Source: Ornithinibacillus contaminans (GTDB taxonomy: Bacteria > Bacillota > Bacilli > Bacillales > Amphibacillaceae). Taken from it: a DNA stretch of 64,000 nucleotides. Both the position numbers and the translations under genes were made by a program. The notes under the pieces were generated by a model. The model was not told where the DNA came from and made no database searches. It saw nothing but the letters and a program-made list of their open reading frames with translations. The DNA lies in assembly GCF_001038425.2 (NCBI RefSeq), contig NZ_LDPV02000034.1, forward strand, positions 124,001-188,000. The letters are read 5' to 3'. Positions 8,006-17,192 of the stretch are shown here, piece by piece; within the stretch, counting starts at the first letter, position 1, and every line of letters begins with the position of its first letter.

Positions 8006-8068
8006 TTATTTATCATTCGATAAATGTTCTGCCACTAAGCCTATGTCAGCAGCTGGTAAACCTTCCAT
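8006..8068 (-). pseudogene. N-terminal relic of a second CotF-like gene
   Basis: A 20-codon reading, 'MEGLPAADIGLVAEHLSNDK', starts after a GAAGGTGAT site and ends at TAA. It matches only the first helix of coat F proteins (compare 'DVGLMANHLSVHS' in the neighbour). The rest of the gene is missing. A very short functional peptide cannot be excluded. Confidence 0.5.
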
Positions 8069-8230
8069 GTAATCACCTTCCGTAATAACAAATTCACTAT
8101 ATGGAATTTAATGAAATGTGTTAATGCCTATTAAAATTGAGTTAATATTAAGTAATTGCAAGAAACTGTTAACTACACTTAACTTAAGTGATAGGTATTA
8201 AATTAACTTCACAAAGATGCATAAAATACT

Positions 8231-8251
8231 GTATACTATACAGGGGTATAC
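8231..8251 (+). promoter_or_regulatory. CsoR-type operator upstream of the reductase gene
   Basis: GTATAC (8231-8236), 9-base spacer TATACAGGG, GTATAC (8246-8251). The same 6-9-6 layout with a G-rich spacer occurs before csoR (10370-10390). It overlaps a possible promoter TTCACA (8208-8213), 18 bases, TATACT (8232-8237). CsoR or a CstR-like paralogue is the likely binder; inference from pattern. Confidence 0.6.
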
Positions 8252-8289
8252 TATGATAAATTAGGAATCGAAAAGGGGATTGACATATA

Positions 8290-8922
8290 ATGTTTGTAAA
8301 AAAAGGGTATATACAGTTAGCAGTTAATGGTGGGATTGGATTTGGAGCAAAACTTAATCCGAGACAGTTAGTTGTATTAGGTGAGTATTTAGTGGAAGAT
8401 TCCGAGATTGAGTTGACTACTTTACAACAGCTGATTGTTCAAATTCCTGAAGAAGAGGTAGAGAGTGTAAAAAGAAAATTTGAGGAAGTTGGATTAGCCT
8501 GTTATAAGGTAGGAAACTATGTAAAAAGTTTACGCACTTGTAACTTTTGTAAAGGGGAAGAAGCAGAGGGGATGCCTGTTGCAAAAGAATTAAATCGTCG
8601 AATAGCTGGTCAGGAAGTACCCTTTACATTGAAGCCTGCATATACTGGTTGTCCAATCGGTTGTGGAGAACCCTTGATAAATGATATAGGTGTAATGAAG
8701 GATCAAGATACGTATGAGCTATATATTGGAGGATATTCAAAAGGAAGAGATATAAAATCGGGAAAATTGATTAAGGCGAATCTAGAACCAGACGAATTAT
8801 ATGATCTTGCTGATAAAATTCTAGTTATCTATCGAGAAAACGGAAAAAAGAGAGAAAAGTTTTATAGATTTGTTGATCGATTTGGGATTGAACAAATTAA
8901 GGAAGAACTTAATTTAGTTTAA
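8290..8922 (+). CDS. Nitrite/sulfite reductase-like ferredoxin-domain protein
   Basis: The 210-residue cytoplasmic protein begins with a nitrite/sulfite reductase ferredoxin-like half-domain ('KLNPRQLVVLGEYLVEDSEIELT') and continues into an Fe-S or siroheme-binding part with C84-x2-C87 and C121-x3-C125 ('TGCPIGCGEP'). It is far shorter than full NirA/CysI enzymes (over 500 residues), so it is likely a stand-alone module. Its substrate is unknown. The CsoR-type box at its promoter links it to copper or persulfide stress. It is monocistronic, with a terminator at 8988-9026. Confidence 0.65.
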   Translation: MFVKKGYIQLAVNGGIGFGAKLNPRQLVVLGEYLVEDSEIELTTLQQLIVQIPEEEVESVKRKFEEVGLACYKVGNYVKSLRTCNFCKGEEAEGMPVAKELNRRIAGQEVPFTLKPAYTGCPIGCGEPLINDIGVMKDQDTYELYIGGYSKGRDIKSGKLIKANLEPDELYDLADKILVIYRENGKKREKFYRFVDRFGIEQIKEELNLV

Positions 8923-8987
8923 AAGAATAGATGAACGTGGAGAAAATAGAAAAAGTAATCTATATACAATTATATAAATGAACCGGG

Positions 8988-9026
8988 AAAAGTCGTGTAT
9001 TCTTACTAAGTGTGCACGACTTTTTT
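8988..9026 (+). terminator. Terminator after the reductase gene
   Basis: AAAAGTCGTG (8988-8997) pairs with CACGACTTTT (9015-9024), followed by more T, to 9026. Confidence 0.8.
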
Positions 9027-9218
9027 AGTGGATTTCTGAAGACAAAATATTATTTTTGCAAACTTTCTTGATAAAGATTCGTTATATTGATTGGTAAGCG
9101 GTAATCAAACCCATATTGTATATCATCAGGCGATGCATCAATTTCTTTATTAATTAGAGTTGTTTAAAAATGTTATTTTTGTTTATTTCATTAATTGATG
9201 GTTTCAGGGGTGGAGACG

Positions 9219-10277
9219 ATGAATGGAAAAAAAGTAGTAAAAAAGTTGATATTAAGGAACTCAACTATCATTTTTTTACTATCTTCTCTAATTATTTTAA
9301 TAAGCACACATGGTAATAAACTTTACGATACAATTTATGAATTACTTGATAAAGATCAAGGTAAATTAAAGATTTTTAGCGTGGATGCAAAAAAGGGATT
9401 CCCGATTAAAGACACTGAATTTAGAATAATAGATTTAGAAACAGGTAATATTGTCGAAGTCTTAAATACAGACTCTAGTGGTATGGCGATATCCAATTTA
9501 CTATATTTTGATAAAACATATAAAATAACCCAAACTAATGTAATGGAGCCCTATGTATTAAATAAGGAACAATATGTAGTGGAATTTAGTGAGAAAAATG
9601 ATCGGGTAACAATAAATAATGATGTCCCAACCTATATTAAAGATTATGAACGAACAGAAGATAAAGAAATAATCATTACTAATCTTCAATTGTCTTTAGA
9701 TACGATATTGCAGTATCCAGAATTACCTAATGGGTGTGAAGTTACAGCTTTAGCTTCTGTACTTGATTATTATGGCTATAAGACAACTAAAATGGAGCTT
9801 GCAGAAAAATATTTACCTAAAGTCCCTTTTTCACAAAAAAAAAATAAATTGTTTGGTGTAAATCCATACGATGCATATGCTGGTGACCCGAGTAGTAAAA
9901 GTGGATTCTTTAGTTATGCACCTCCGATTGTTCGAACTGCAAATGAATTCATCCAGAGCAACGATGGAAAAAACAATTCAAAAGATATTAGTGGAAGCAC
10001 ACGCAATGAGATTTTGAAGTATCTTAAAGAAGGCACGCCAGTAATAGTATGGACGACAAGAGACTTATCGGAACCAAATAAAAATTTTTCTTGGTATATA
10101 AAAGGAACCAATGAAATACTTCAAGTGCCTACTAATTCACACACAGTTGTTCTAACTGGATTCAGTGAGGAGATTGTCTATGCAATGGATCCATTAAGAG
10201 GACAAGTAGTATATGATTCAGATCAATTTTTTGAAATTTATGGGAAGGCAGGTAGCCATGCAATGGTAATACTTTAA
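9219..10277 (+). CDS. C39-like cysteine peptidase with N-terminal SpaA/Cna-B-like domain
   Basis: The 352-residue protein has one N-terminal membrane anchor (about 14-32). A prealbumin-like SpaA/Cna-B-type domain (about 48-125, 'FSVDAKKGFPIKDTEFRIID' with 'GMAISNLLYF') follows, then a papain-like C39_2 domain (about 165-352). The putative catalytic set is Cys173 ('LPNGCEVTAL'), His308 ('SHTVVLTGF') and Asp324 ('AMDPL'). It is probably an extracytoplasmic peptidase facing the wall. ATG 9219 is chosen for the AGGGG about eight bases upstream. No ABC exporter is adjacent, so it is not a bacteriocin-maturation type C39. Confidence 0.7.
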   Translation: MNGKKVVKKLILRNSTIIFLLSSLIILISTHGNKLYDTIYELLDKDQGKLKIFSVDAKKGFPIKDTEFRIIDLETGNIVEVLNTDSSGMAISNLLYFDKTYKITQTNVMEPYVLNKEQYVVEFSEKNDRVTINNDVPTYIKDYERTEDKEIIITNLQLSLDTILQYPELPNGCEVTALASVLDYYGYKTTKMELAEKYLPKVPFSQKKNKLFGVNPYDAYAGDPSSKSGFFSYAPPIVRTANEFIQSNDGKNNSKDISGSTRNEILKYLKEGTPVIVWTTRDLSEPNKNFSWYIKGTNEILQVPTNSHTVVLTGFSEEIVYAMDPLRGQVVYDSDQFFEIYGKAGSHAMVIL

Positions 10278-10362
10278 TAAACTCTAAAATTCACTTATCT
10301 ACAAAATGCCTACATATTAATTTAACTTTGATCAAAACCATAAAAAATATTACGCTTTTCAT

Positions 10363-10391
10363 TTGACAACTATACGATAGGGGGGTATAGT
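10363..10391 (+). promoter_or_regulatory. csoR-copA-copZ promoter with CsoR operator
   Basis: -35 TTGACA (10363-10368), 17-base spacer, -10 TATAGT (10386-10391). The operator ACTATAC-GATAGGGGG-GTATAGT (10369-10391) fills the spacer and the -10, so CsoR binding would block polymerase until Cu(I) releases it. This is the established logic for Bacillus CsoR. Confidence 0.8.
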
Positions 10392-10421
10392 ATAACTATA
10401 AAATATAAGGAAGTGATTCAT

Positions 10422-10724
10422 TTGGATAAATTCTTACATGAACATCCTACAACACCAAGAACGAAAATTGAAAAGCAAGCTGTCATCAATCGTTTGAAGC
10501 GAATTGAAGGGCAAGTTCGCGGGATACAAAAAATGGTGGAGGAAGATCGTTATTGTGTAGATATATTAGTACAAATTAGTGCTATTCAATCTGCTTTGAA
10601 AAATGTGGGGTTTGCTGTCACAGAACGCCATATCAATCATTGTGTCAGTGATGCGGTTAGACAAGGTGAAGGTAAGGAAACTATTGAGGAATTAATGGAA
10701 GTTTTAAAACAATTTTCCAAGTAA
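10422..10724 (+). CDS. csoR: Copper-sensing repressor CsoR
   Basis: The 100-residue all-helical DUF156 protein has the Cu(I) ligand triad C45, H70 and C74 ('RYCVDILVQ', 'RHINHC'), at the same positions as in B. subtilis CsoR. TTG 10422 is preferred over GTG 10413 because AAGGAAGTG lies six bases before it. It is the first gene of csoR-copA-copZ, with 13 bases to copA. It should autorepress through the operator just upstream. The C-H-C triad favours copper over the persulfide sensor CstR, which lacks the His. Confidence 0.92.
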   Translation: MDKFLHEHPTTPRTKIEKQAVINRLKRIEGQVRGIQKMVEEDRYCVDILVQISAIQSALKNVGFAVTERHINHCVSDAVRQGEGKETIEELMEVLKQFSK

Positions 10725-10737
10725 GGAGGGAACTACT

Positions 10738-13122
10738 GTGAGCGAGAAAAATCATGCAACACTTGGAATAACAGGTATGACTTGTGCTGCTTGTTCCAAT
10801 CGTATTGAAAAAACATTAAATAAAATAGATGGCGTGGAAGCACAAGTTAATTTAACTACAGAAAAGGCATCTGTTAATTACAATTCAGAAAAAACTTCTC
10901 TTAATGATATTACAAAGAAAATTGAGAATATCGGTTATGGAGTTTTAAAGGAGAAAGTTGATCTAGATGTGTTTGGAATGACCTGTGCAGCTTGTTCTAC
11001 TCGTATAGAAAAGGTTCTGAACAAACAAGAAGGCGTTTCGAAGGCATCCGTAAATTTAACAACTGAAAGTGCAGCGATTGAATATAATCCTGGATTAGTC
11101 GATGTAGAAGCCTTGATTAAGAAAATCAAAAATATTGGCTATGATGCAAAGCCGAAAGCAGAAAACAAAGAAAAGCAGTCACATAAGGAAAAGGAGTTAA
11201 AACGGCAAAAAAATAAGCTAATTATTTCTGCCATCCTTTCTTTCCCATTATTATTAACCATGTTTGTTCATTTCTTCGGTTGGGGTTTACCCGACATATT
11301 CATGAATCCATGGTTCCAATTTGCTTTAGCAACACCCGTTCAATTTATTATTGGATGGCAATTTTATGTAGGAGCCTATAAGAATCTACGTAATGGTGGA
11401 GCGAACATGGATGTGCTTGTTGCATTAGGTACAAGCGCTGCTTATTTCTATAGTCTATATGAAGCATTTAAGACCATAGGCAATACAGAATATATGCCAC
11501 ATTTATATTTTGAAACAAGTGCTGTATTAATCACGCTGATTGTATTTGGTAAATATTTAGAAATGAGAGCAAAAAGCCAGACGACGAATGCATTATCCTC
11601 TTTACTTAATTTACAGGCAAAAGAAGCTCGTGTAATTAGAAATGACGAAGAAATTATGATTCCTGCCAGCGAAGTTGTCGTTGGTGATCGATTAGTTGTA
11701 AAACCGGGAGAGAAGATACCTGTAGACGGTATCGTTGTAAAGGGAAGAACATCTGTCGATGAATCGATGATTACTGGTGAATCTATTCCAATTGAAAAGG
11801 AAGTAAACGCTAGCCTAATCGGCTCTACAATCAACAAAAATGGTTCTATTGAAATGGAAGCAACAAAAGTAGGGAAAGATACCGCCCTAGCATCGATTGT
11901 TAAAGTTGTGGAAGAAGCACAAGGATCGAAAGCACCAATCCAACGTTTGGCTGATATTATTTCTGGCTATTTCGTACCGATTGTAGTAGTGATTGCTATT
12001 CTAACATTTATTGTATGGATAGCGTTTGTCCAACCCGGCCAAATTGAACCTGCCTTAGTTTCAGCAATTGCTGTGCTTGTTATTGCATGTCCTTGTGCGT
12101 TAGGACTCGCAACACCAACATCGATTATGGTTGGGACAGGTAAAGCCGCAGAGAGCGGAATACTTTTTAAAGGTGGAGAACATCTAGAGAGAACGCATCA
12201 GTTAGAGGCAATTGTTCTTGATAAAACAGGAACCATCACTAAAGGTAAACCAGAGGTAACGGATTTTACTGGTGATGATGAAACATTACAATTATTAGCT
12301 AGTGCTGAAAAAGGCTCTGAACATCCACTTGCAGGAGCAATTGTTGCACACGCAACAGAAAAAGATATTGATTTTGTTGAAGTGGATGAATTTGATGCAA
12401 TACCTGGGCATGGTATTGAAGCTAGACTCGCTGGAAAACAAGTTCTTGTTGGGAATCGAAAGTTAATGCAAGATCACCAAGTCGATGTTGGTGGTGCTGA
12501 ACTAGAACTGGTCAATTACGAAGTCGAAGGAAAAACAGCGATGTTAATTGCTATTGATGGAAAATATCGCGGAATTGTTGCGGTAGCAGATACTATCAAG
12601 GAGACTGCACCTGAAGCAATTAGGCAGCTAAAGGAACAGGGCTTAGAAGTTATCATGTTAACAGGGGATAACGAAAGAACGGCTCAAGCAATAGCAAAAC
12701 AAGTAGGAATCGACAAAGTAATTGCCGGGGTGTTACCTGAAGAAAAAGCTGATAAAATCAAAGAAATTCAAAGTAATGGTAAAAAGGTAGCAATGGTTGG
12801 TGATGGTGTAAACGATGCACCAGCATTAGTAACTGCAGATATAGGAATTGCCATTGGAACTGGTACAGAAGTGGCAATTGAAGCTGCTGACCTTACGATT
12901 CTTGGTGGAGAGCTGTTGCTCATACCGAAAGCAATCAAAATCAGCCATGCAACGATTAAAAATATCCGACAAAACCTTTTCTGGGCTTTCGGATACAATA
13001 CGGCAGGAATTCCAGTTGCAGCAGTAGGTTTACTAGCACCATGGGTTGCTGGAGCTGCAATGGCATTGAGTTCAGTAAGTGTAGTTTCTAACTCGCTTCG
13101 ATTAAAGAGAGTTAAGTTGTAA
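10738..13122 (+). CDS. copA: Copper-exporting P1B-type ATPase CopA
   Basis: The 794-residue protein has two N-terminal heavy-metal domains (GMTCAAC at about 13-19 and again at about 80), eight membrane helices, TGES in the actuator domain, C451-P-C453 in the ion path, D495-KTGT as the phosphorylated Asp, the SEHPLA His-Pro motif, and GDGVNDAP. The CPC motif with '[11 protein letters not shown]' is typical of the Cu(I) subgroup (P1B-1). The GTG start follows AAGGAGGG. It pumps cytosolic Cu(I) outward, fed by CopZ encoded 27 bases downstream. Confidence 0.95.
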   Translation: MSEKNHATLGITGMTCAACSNRIEKTLNKIDGVEAQVNLTTEKASVNYNSEKTSLNDITKKIENIGYGVLKEKVDLDVFGMTCAACSTRIEKVLNKQEGVSKASVNLTTESAAIEYNPGLVDVEALIKKIKNIGYDAKPKAENKEKQSHKEKELKRQKNKLIISAILSFPLLLTMFVHFFGWGLPDIFMNPWFQFALATPVQFIIGWQFYVGAYKNLRNGGANMDVLVALGTSAAYFYSLYEAFKTIGNTEYMPHLYFETSAVLITLIVFGKYLEMRAKSQTTNALSSLLNLQAKEARVIRNDEEIMIPASEVVVGDRLVVKPGEKIPVDGIVVKGRTSVDESMITGESIPIEKEVNASLIGSTINKNGSIEMEATKVGKDTALASIVKVVEEAQGSKAPIQRLADIISGYFVPIVVVIAILTFIVWIAFVQPGQIEPALVSAIAVLVIACPCALGLATPTSIMVGTGKAAESGILFKGGEHLERTHQLEAIVLDKTGTITKGKPEVTDFTGDDETLQLLASAEKGSEHPLAGAIVAHATEKDIDFVEVDEFDAIPGHGIEARLAGKQVLVGNRKLMQDHQVDVGGAELELVNYEVEGKTAMLIAIDGKYRGIVAVADTIKETAPEAIRQLKEQGLEVIMLTGDNERTAQAIAKQVGIDKVIAGVLPEEKADKIKEIQSNGKKVAMVGDGVNDAPALVTADIGIAIGTGTEVAIEAADLTILGGELLLIPKAIKISHATIKNIRQNLFWAFGYNTAGIPVAAVGLLAPWVAGAAMALSSVSVVSNSLRLKRVKL

Positions 13123-13149
13123 TCAAAAACTTAAAAGGAGGTGAAAAAC

Positions 13150-13359
13150 ATGCAAACATTGACGTTAGATGTAAGAGGTATGACATGCGGGCATTGCAAA
13201 ATGTCTGTAGAAGGTGCCCTTAATGAAGTAGAAGGAGTATCTAATGTTGAGGTAGATTTAACTACTGGTAATGTTACAGTATCTTATGATGAATCTAAAG
13301 TGACATTAGAATCCTTGCGGAATGCAATTGAGGATCAAGGCTATGATGTTGTAGCCTAA
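13150..13359 (+). CDS. copZ: Copper chaperone CopZ
   Basis: The 69-residue single heavy-metal-associated domain has M-T-C13-G-H-C16, the Cu(I)-binding loop of Bacillus-type CopZ. ATG 13150 is preceded by AAAAGGAGGTG at ideal spacing; an in-frame GTG at 13141 lies inside that site and is rejected. It carries Cu(I) to CopA. Last gene of the csoR operon, closed by a strong terminator. Confidence 0.95.
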   Translation: MQTLTLDVRGMTCGHCKMSVEGALNEVEGVSNVEVDLTTGNVTVSYDESKVTLESLRNAIEDQGYDVVA

Positions 13360-13371
13360 CATGAAGAGATT

Positions 13372-13407
13372 AAAGCTGATTTCCTCTTGTGAAATCAGCT
13401 TTTTTTA
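13372..13407 (+). terminator. Terminator of csoR-copA-copZ
   Basis: AAAGCTGATTTC (13372-13383) pairs with GAAATCAGCTTT (13391-13402), followed by T5. Confidence 0.9.
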
Positions 13408-13519
13408 TAAAGTTATTGTATACATAAAAAATTTTAAAGTTTAACTAGTTAAGAGGTATTTTCTGAACTTCTAACAAATAAGATTGTCCAAGAAAAGGGA
13501 CAGGAATAGGAGTGAGTAT

Positions 13520-14335
13520 ATGAATTATGATGCATCTACACTTGATCGTGTCTTTCTACAAGTTGGGACATTTACAATCTATTGGTATGGGGTAATTATT
13601 GCAATCGGGGCGTTCCTAGGTCTCTATATTGCCATGAAAGAATCTGACCGATTAGGACTTAAAAAGGATATATTTGTTGATTTAGTAGTTTTCGCAATTC
13701 CAATTTCGATTTTATTTGCGAGGATTTATTATGTAACCTTTGAATGGGATCGTTACGCAGGTGGACCATGGTGGAAAGTGTTTGCTGTTTGGGAAGGTGG
13801 CATTGCCATCCATGGGGCACTTATTGGAGCTGTATTAACAGCAGTTGTATTTGCCCGTGTGAAAAAGATTCCATTCTGGAAATTAGCCGATGTTGCTGCT
13901 CCAAGTTTGATACTTGGGCAAGCAATTGGTCGCTGGGGTAACTTCATGAACCAAGAGGCACATGGTGGTCCAATAATGGATCAAGGCATACTTGAGATGC
14001 ATTATGCCGTTCTACCTGATTTTATAATGGATCAAATGTGGATTGATGGAACTGTATATTTTCCAACATTTCTATATGAATCAATTTGGAATATCCTCGT
14101 CCTTATACTATTACTATGGTTACGTCGAAAAAATCCAATTCGTGGTACAGTATTTTTAACATACCTAGCCACATATTCTGTCGGACGATTCTTCATAGAA
14201 GGTATGCGTACAGATAGCTTATATATTGTTGGTAACCTTCGTACCGCACAGTTATTTCTATATTACTTATTGTGGGTTCCATTATTCTTATTATCTATCG
14301 CTATAAAACTATTTCAAAGCGATATGAGGATGTAG
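13520..14335 (+). CDS. lgt: Prolipoprotein diacylglyceryl transferase
   Basis: The 271-residue, seven-helix membrane enzyme adds diacylglycerol to the lipobox Cys of prolipoproteins. The Lgt signature '[14 protein letters not shown]' and the distal '[13 protein letters not shown]' block are intact. ATG 13520 has AGGAGTGAG seven bases upstream. A chromosomal lgt normally sits with hprK; a second copy next to copper genes is known from metal-resistance cassettes of Firmicutes. It is therefore probably accessory, perhaps serving metal-binding lipoproteins such as the one at 400-783; inference. Confidence 0.9.
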   Translation: MNYDASTLDRVFLQVGTFTIYWYGVIIAIGAFLGLYIAMKESDRLGLKKDIFVDLVVFAIPISILFARIYYVTFEWDRYAGGPWWKVFAVWEGGIAIHGALIGAVLTAVVFARVKKIPFWKLADVAAPSLILGQAIGRWGNFMNQEAHGGPIMDQGILEMHYAVLPDFIMDQMWIDGTVYFPTFLYESIWNILVLILLLWLRRKNPIRGTVFLTYLATYSVGRFFIEGMRTDSLYIVGNLRTAQLFLYYLLWVPLFLLSIAIKLFQSDMRM

Positions 14336-14486
14336 AAACGAAGAAGAAAAATAATGGAAAGAACAAGAATACAAAAAGAAAAAAGTAGCAGATAAATTGT
14401 GGCTTTAAAGGAAGGTAAGCAATTGTTGTCCGAAAACACATTCTTTTCAGTTCAAATAGTTGAAACGGATTAATCGTATATTATAC

Positions 14487-14517
14487 TTGACCGTGTACCT
14501 TAGTACGCGGTTTATTC
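14487..14517 (+). promoter_or_regulatory. MerR-type promoter/operator of merR-merA
   Basis: TTGACC (14487-14492), 19-base spacer, TTATTC (14512-14517). The spacer carries the dyad CCGTGTAC-CTTA-GTACGCGG (14491-14510). The overlong 19-base spacer and a centred GTAC dyad are the hallmarks of MerR-activated mercury promoters. Confidence 0.8.
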
Positions 14518-14536
14518 TTATTATGGGGTGAATAAA

Positions 14537-14935
14537 TTGAGTTATAAAATTAGCGAATTTGCAGAAAAGTGCGGTGTTAATAAAGAAACTATTAGATATT
14601 ATGAGGGAAAGAACTTATTACAGGAACCATCTAGAACGAGTGCTGGTTATCGGATATATTCAAGTGATGATGTTAAAAGGGTGAGGTTCATTAAGCGTAC
14701 ACAAGAGCTTGGATTCTCTTTAGGTGAAATATATAAATTGCTAGGGGTTATAGATCAAGATAATATTCGCTGCCAAGGTATGTATGATTTTGTTTCTAAA
14801 AAAGAAGAGGAAATTCAAAAACTAATAGAGGATCTAAAAAGAGTTGAAACTATGTTAAAAGATTTAAAACAACGATGTCCAGATGTAAAGCAATTACATG
14901 AGTGTCCAATAATTGAAATGTTAATTGTGGATTAA
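14537..14935 (+). CDS. merR: Mercury-responsive regulator MerR
   Basis: The 132-residue MerR-family protein has an N-terminal winged helix ('[20 protein letters not shown]'), a dimerisation coiled coil, and the three Hg(II) cysteines: one in '[10 protein letters not shown]' and two in '[16 protein letters not shown]'. The spacing matches Bacillus MerR. TTG 14537 is chosen because GGGG lies eight bases upstream. It overlaps its own promoter region, as usual for Gram-positive mer operons, and should both repress and activate merR-merA. Confidence 0.9.
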   Translation: MSYKISEFAEKCGVNKETIRYYEGKNLLQEPSRTSAGYRIYSSDDVKRVRFIKRTQELGFSLGEIYKLLGVIDQDNIRCQGMYDFVSKKEEEIQKLIEDLKRVETMLKDLKQRCPDVKQLHECPIIEMLIVD

Positions 14936-14951
14936 AGAAAGGAGAATTATA

Positions 14952-16592
14952 ATGAGGAAATTCAAACTAGAGATTCAGGGAATGACTTGTACGGGTTGTG
15001 AAAAACATGTTATATCATCACTTGAAAATATAGGTGCTAAAAACATTGAAGCCAGTTTTCGTAAAGGTGAAGTAATATTTGAATTACCCCTTAATATCGG
15101 AGTTAATAGTGCTAAAAATGCAATTAAGGAAGCTAATTATCTGCCTGGAGAAGTCGAAGAAGTATTGATACAGGAAAAGGTAGTTTTAGATATTGACAGG
15201 GACTACGATTTACTTATTATTGGTTCCGGTAGCGCTGCTTTTTCTGCCGCAATTAAAGCCGTGGAATACGGTGCAAAGGTTGGAATGATTGAACGTGGAA
15301 TTATTGGGGGAACGTGTGTAAATATTGGCTGTATTCCATCCAAAACCCTTCTAAGAGCTGGGGATATTAATCAGTTTGCAAAGACAAATCCTTTTGCTGG
15401 TTTAAATACTAATGCCGGAGAAGTAGAATTGGCAACTTTAGTGGAGCAAAAGGATGAGTTAGTTAATGAACTACGCAAACAGAAATACTTAGATTTAATT
15501 GATGAATATGGATTTGATTTAATAAAGGGGGAGGCAAAGTTTATAGATGAAAATACAGTTGAAGTAAATGGAGAGATACTTACTGCAAAACGCTTTTTAA
15601 TTGCAACTGGTGCGGCTCCATCTATACCGTCAATTTCGGGACTTAAAGAAATTGATTATTTAACAAGTACGACAATTCTTGAATTAAAGAAAGTGCCCAA
15701 ACACTTAACTGTAATAGGCTCGGGGTATATTGGATTGGAATTAGGCCAACTTTTTCATAATTTAGGCTCTGAAGTTACTATATTACAAAGAAGTGAGCGC
15801 CTCTTAAAAGATTATGACCCAGAGATTTCAGAAGTAGTGGAAAAAGCGTTACTTGAACAGGGCATAAACCTTGAAAAAGGGGTAACTTTTGAGCGTGTTG
15901 AACAAGTTGAAGAAATCAAAAAGGTACATGTAACGGTAAACGGAAAGAAAAAAGTTGTTGAATCTGATCAGTTATTAGTTGCAACAGGAAGAAAACCAAA
16001 TACAGATTCTTTAAATTTAAGTGCAGCAGGGGTTGAAGTCGGAAAACGAAAAGAAATCCTTATAAATGATTATGCGATGACAAGTAACGAAAAGATTTAT
16101 GCCGCAGGTGACATAACACTAGGACCGCAGTTTGTATATGTTGCAGCATACGAAGGTGGAATTGTCGCTGATAATGCTATTGGAAGGTTAAACAAAAAAG
16201 TTGATTTATCAGTTGTACCTGGTGTAACGTTTACTAATCCTTCGATTGCAACAGTTGGTTTAACAGAAGAACAAGCAAAGGAAAAGGGATATGATGTTAA
16301 AACGTCTATCTTACCTTTGGATGCCGTTCCAAGGGCTATTGTTAATCAGGAAACCACTGGTGTGTTCAAATTGGTTATAGATGCAAATACATTAAAGGTA
16401 TTAGGGGCTCACATTGTGGCTGAAAGTGCAGGGGATGTGATCTATGCAGCAACATTAGCAGTCAAGTTCGGATTGACTGCTGAGGATTTGAAAGACAGCC
16501 TAGCACCATACTTAACTATGGCAGAAGGAATAAAATTAGCTGCCCTTACATTTGATAAAGATGTGTCAAAATTATCTTGTTGTGCAGGATAA
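14952..16592 (+). CDS. merA: Mercuric reductase MerA
   Basis: The 546-residue FAD-dependent disulfide reductase reduces Hg(II) to Hg(0) with NADPH. It has an N-terminal heavy-metal domain (C13-x2-C16), the FAD loop ('[11 protein letters not shown]'), the redox pair C122-x4-C127 ('[13 protein letters not shown]'), the NADPH fold ('[13 protein letters not shown]'), the second FAD motif ('[21 protein letters not shown]') and the C-terminal Cys543-Cys544 pair that receives Hg. AAAGGAG lies seven bases before ATG 14952. No merT/merP/merB is visible in the window, so uptake must use another route. Confidence 0.95.
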   Translation: MRKFKLEIQGMTCTGCEKHVISSLENIGAKNIEASFRKGEVIFELPLNIGVNSAKNAIKEANYLPGEVEEVLIQEKVVLDIDRDYDLLIIGSGSAAFSAAIKAVEYGAKVGMIERGIIGGTCVNIGCIPSKTLLRAGDINQFAKTNPFAGLNTNAGEVELATLVEQKDELVNELRKQKYLDLIDEYGFDLIKGEAKFIDENTVEVNGEILTAKRFLIATGAAPSIPSISGLKEIDYLTSTTILELKKVPKHLTVIGSGYIGLELGQLFHNLGSEVTILQRSERLLKDYDPEISEVVEKALLEQGINLEKGVTFERVEQVEEIKKVHVTVNGKKKVVESDQLLVATGRKPNTDSLNLSAAGVEVGKRKEILINDYAMTSNEKIYAAGDITLGPQFVYVAAYEGGIVADNAIGRLNKKVDLSVVPGVTFTNPSIATVGLTEEQAKEKGYDVKTSILPLDAVPRAIVNQETTGVFKLVIDANTLKVLGAHIVAESAGDVIYAATLAVKFGLTAEDLKDSLAPYLTMAEGIKLAALTFDKDVSKLSCCAG

Positions 16593-16667
16593 AAGCTCCT
16601 TACTTGAAAAGAGTTTAATTATGGTGAATAGGTTATAATTTGTTATGTAATAGCTGTTTTCAAGGAA

Positions 16668-17003
16668 GTGGTCTATATTATTTATGCAATCGTATTATTT
16701 ATAATTGCAGGACTCGCCGAGATTGGTGGAGGTTATTTAATTTGGTTATGGTTAAGAGAAGGGAAACCATTTTATTGGGGGATAGGTGGTGGAGTAGCAT
16801 TAGCCCTATATGGTGTAATTGCTACATTTCAAACCTTTCCATCATTCGGTAGAGTTTATGCTGCATACGGTGGAGTTTTTGTAGTTCTATCTGTTTTATG
16901 GGGATGGGGAATTGATAAGAAAACACCTGATTTGTATGATTGGGTAGGTGCTGGTATCTGCCTAATTGGTGTATCCGTTATATTGTTTGCACCACGCCAT
17001 TAA
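16668..17003 (+). CDS. YnfA family (UPF0060) membrane protein
   Basis: A 111-residue protein with four membrane helices and the family motifs '[21 protein letters not shown]', '[15 protein letters not shown]' and '[12 protein letters not shown]'. UPF0060 belongs to the small multidrug resistance-like superfamily; its substrate is not settled. The start is uncertain: the GTG at 16668 sits only one base after AAGGA, so a non-standard downstream codon is possible. It follows merA by 75 bases and may be co-transcribed. Confidence 0.8.
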   Translation: MVYIIYAIVLFIIAGLAEIGGGYLIWLWLREGKPFYWGIGGGVALALYGVIATFQTFPSFGRVYAAYGGVFVVLSVLWGWGIDKKTPDLYDWVGAGICLIGVSVILFAPRH

Positions 17004-17147
17004 ATACCTATCTAAAAAAACGGGTACTGTAGCTGAATAAGGATTGCCCAAAATGGATTGTATTATTTATCGTAAAACACGAATTAGCAAGTTGTGTTTA
17101 ATCAAACTTTGTTTCTAAGACACAAAAAGGGAAGAAAAGTAAATGAA

Positions 17148-17190
17148 AAGAGGTGCAATTCACTTTTAAATGGAATTGCACCTTTTATAT
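17148..17190. terminator. Terminator between UPF0060 gene and bdbC-like gene
   Basis: AGGTGCAATTC (17151-17161) pairs with GAATTGCACCT (17173-17183), with flanking A and T runs for both directions. Confidence 0.8.
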
Positions 17191-17192
17191 TA

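Noticed and set aside
9060-9165. Minus-strand reading 'DDIQYGFDYRLP' resembling panB '[12 protein letters not shown]'
   Set aside because: Only about 35 codons, bounded by stops, and the similarity to panB covers about ten residues; too little to call a relic.
10422-10724. CsoR as the persulfide sensor CstR
   Set aside because: The His70 ligand of the copper triad is present and copA-copZ follow directly.
13744-13947. Alternative readings inside lgt on both strands
   Set aside because: Shadows of the lgt frame; no family match or start sites.
16640-16852. Second plus-strand frame with Cys/Trp-rich text
   Set aside because: Overlaps the well-conserved UPF0060 protein; composition is that of an out-of-frame translation.
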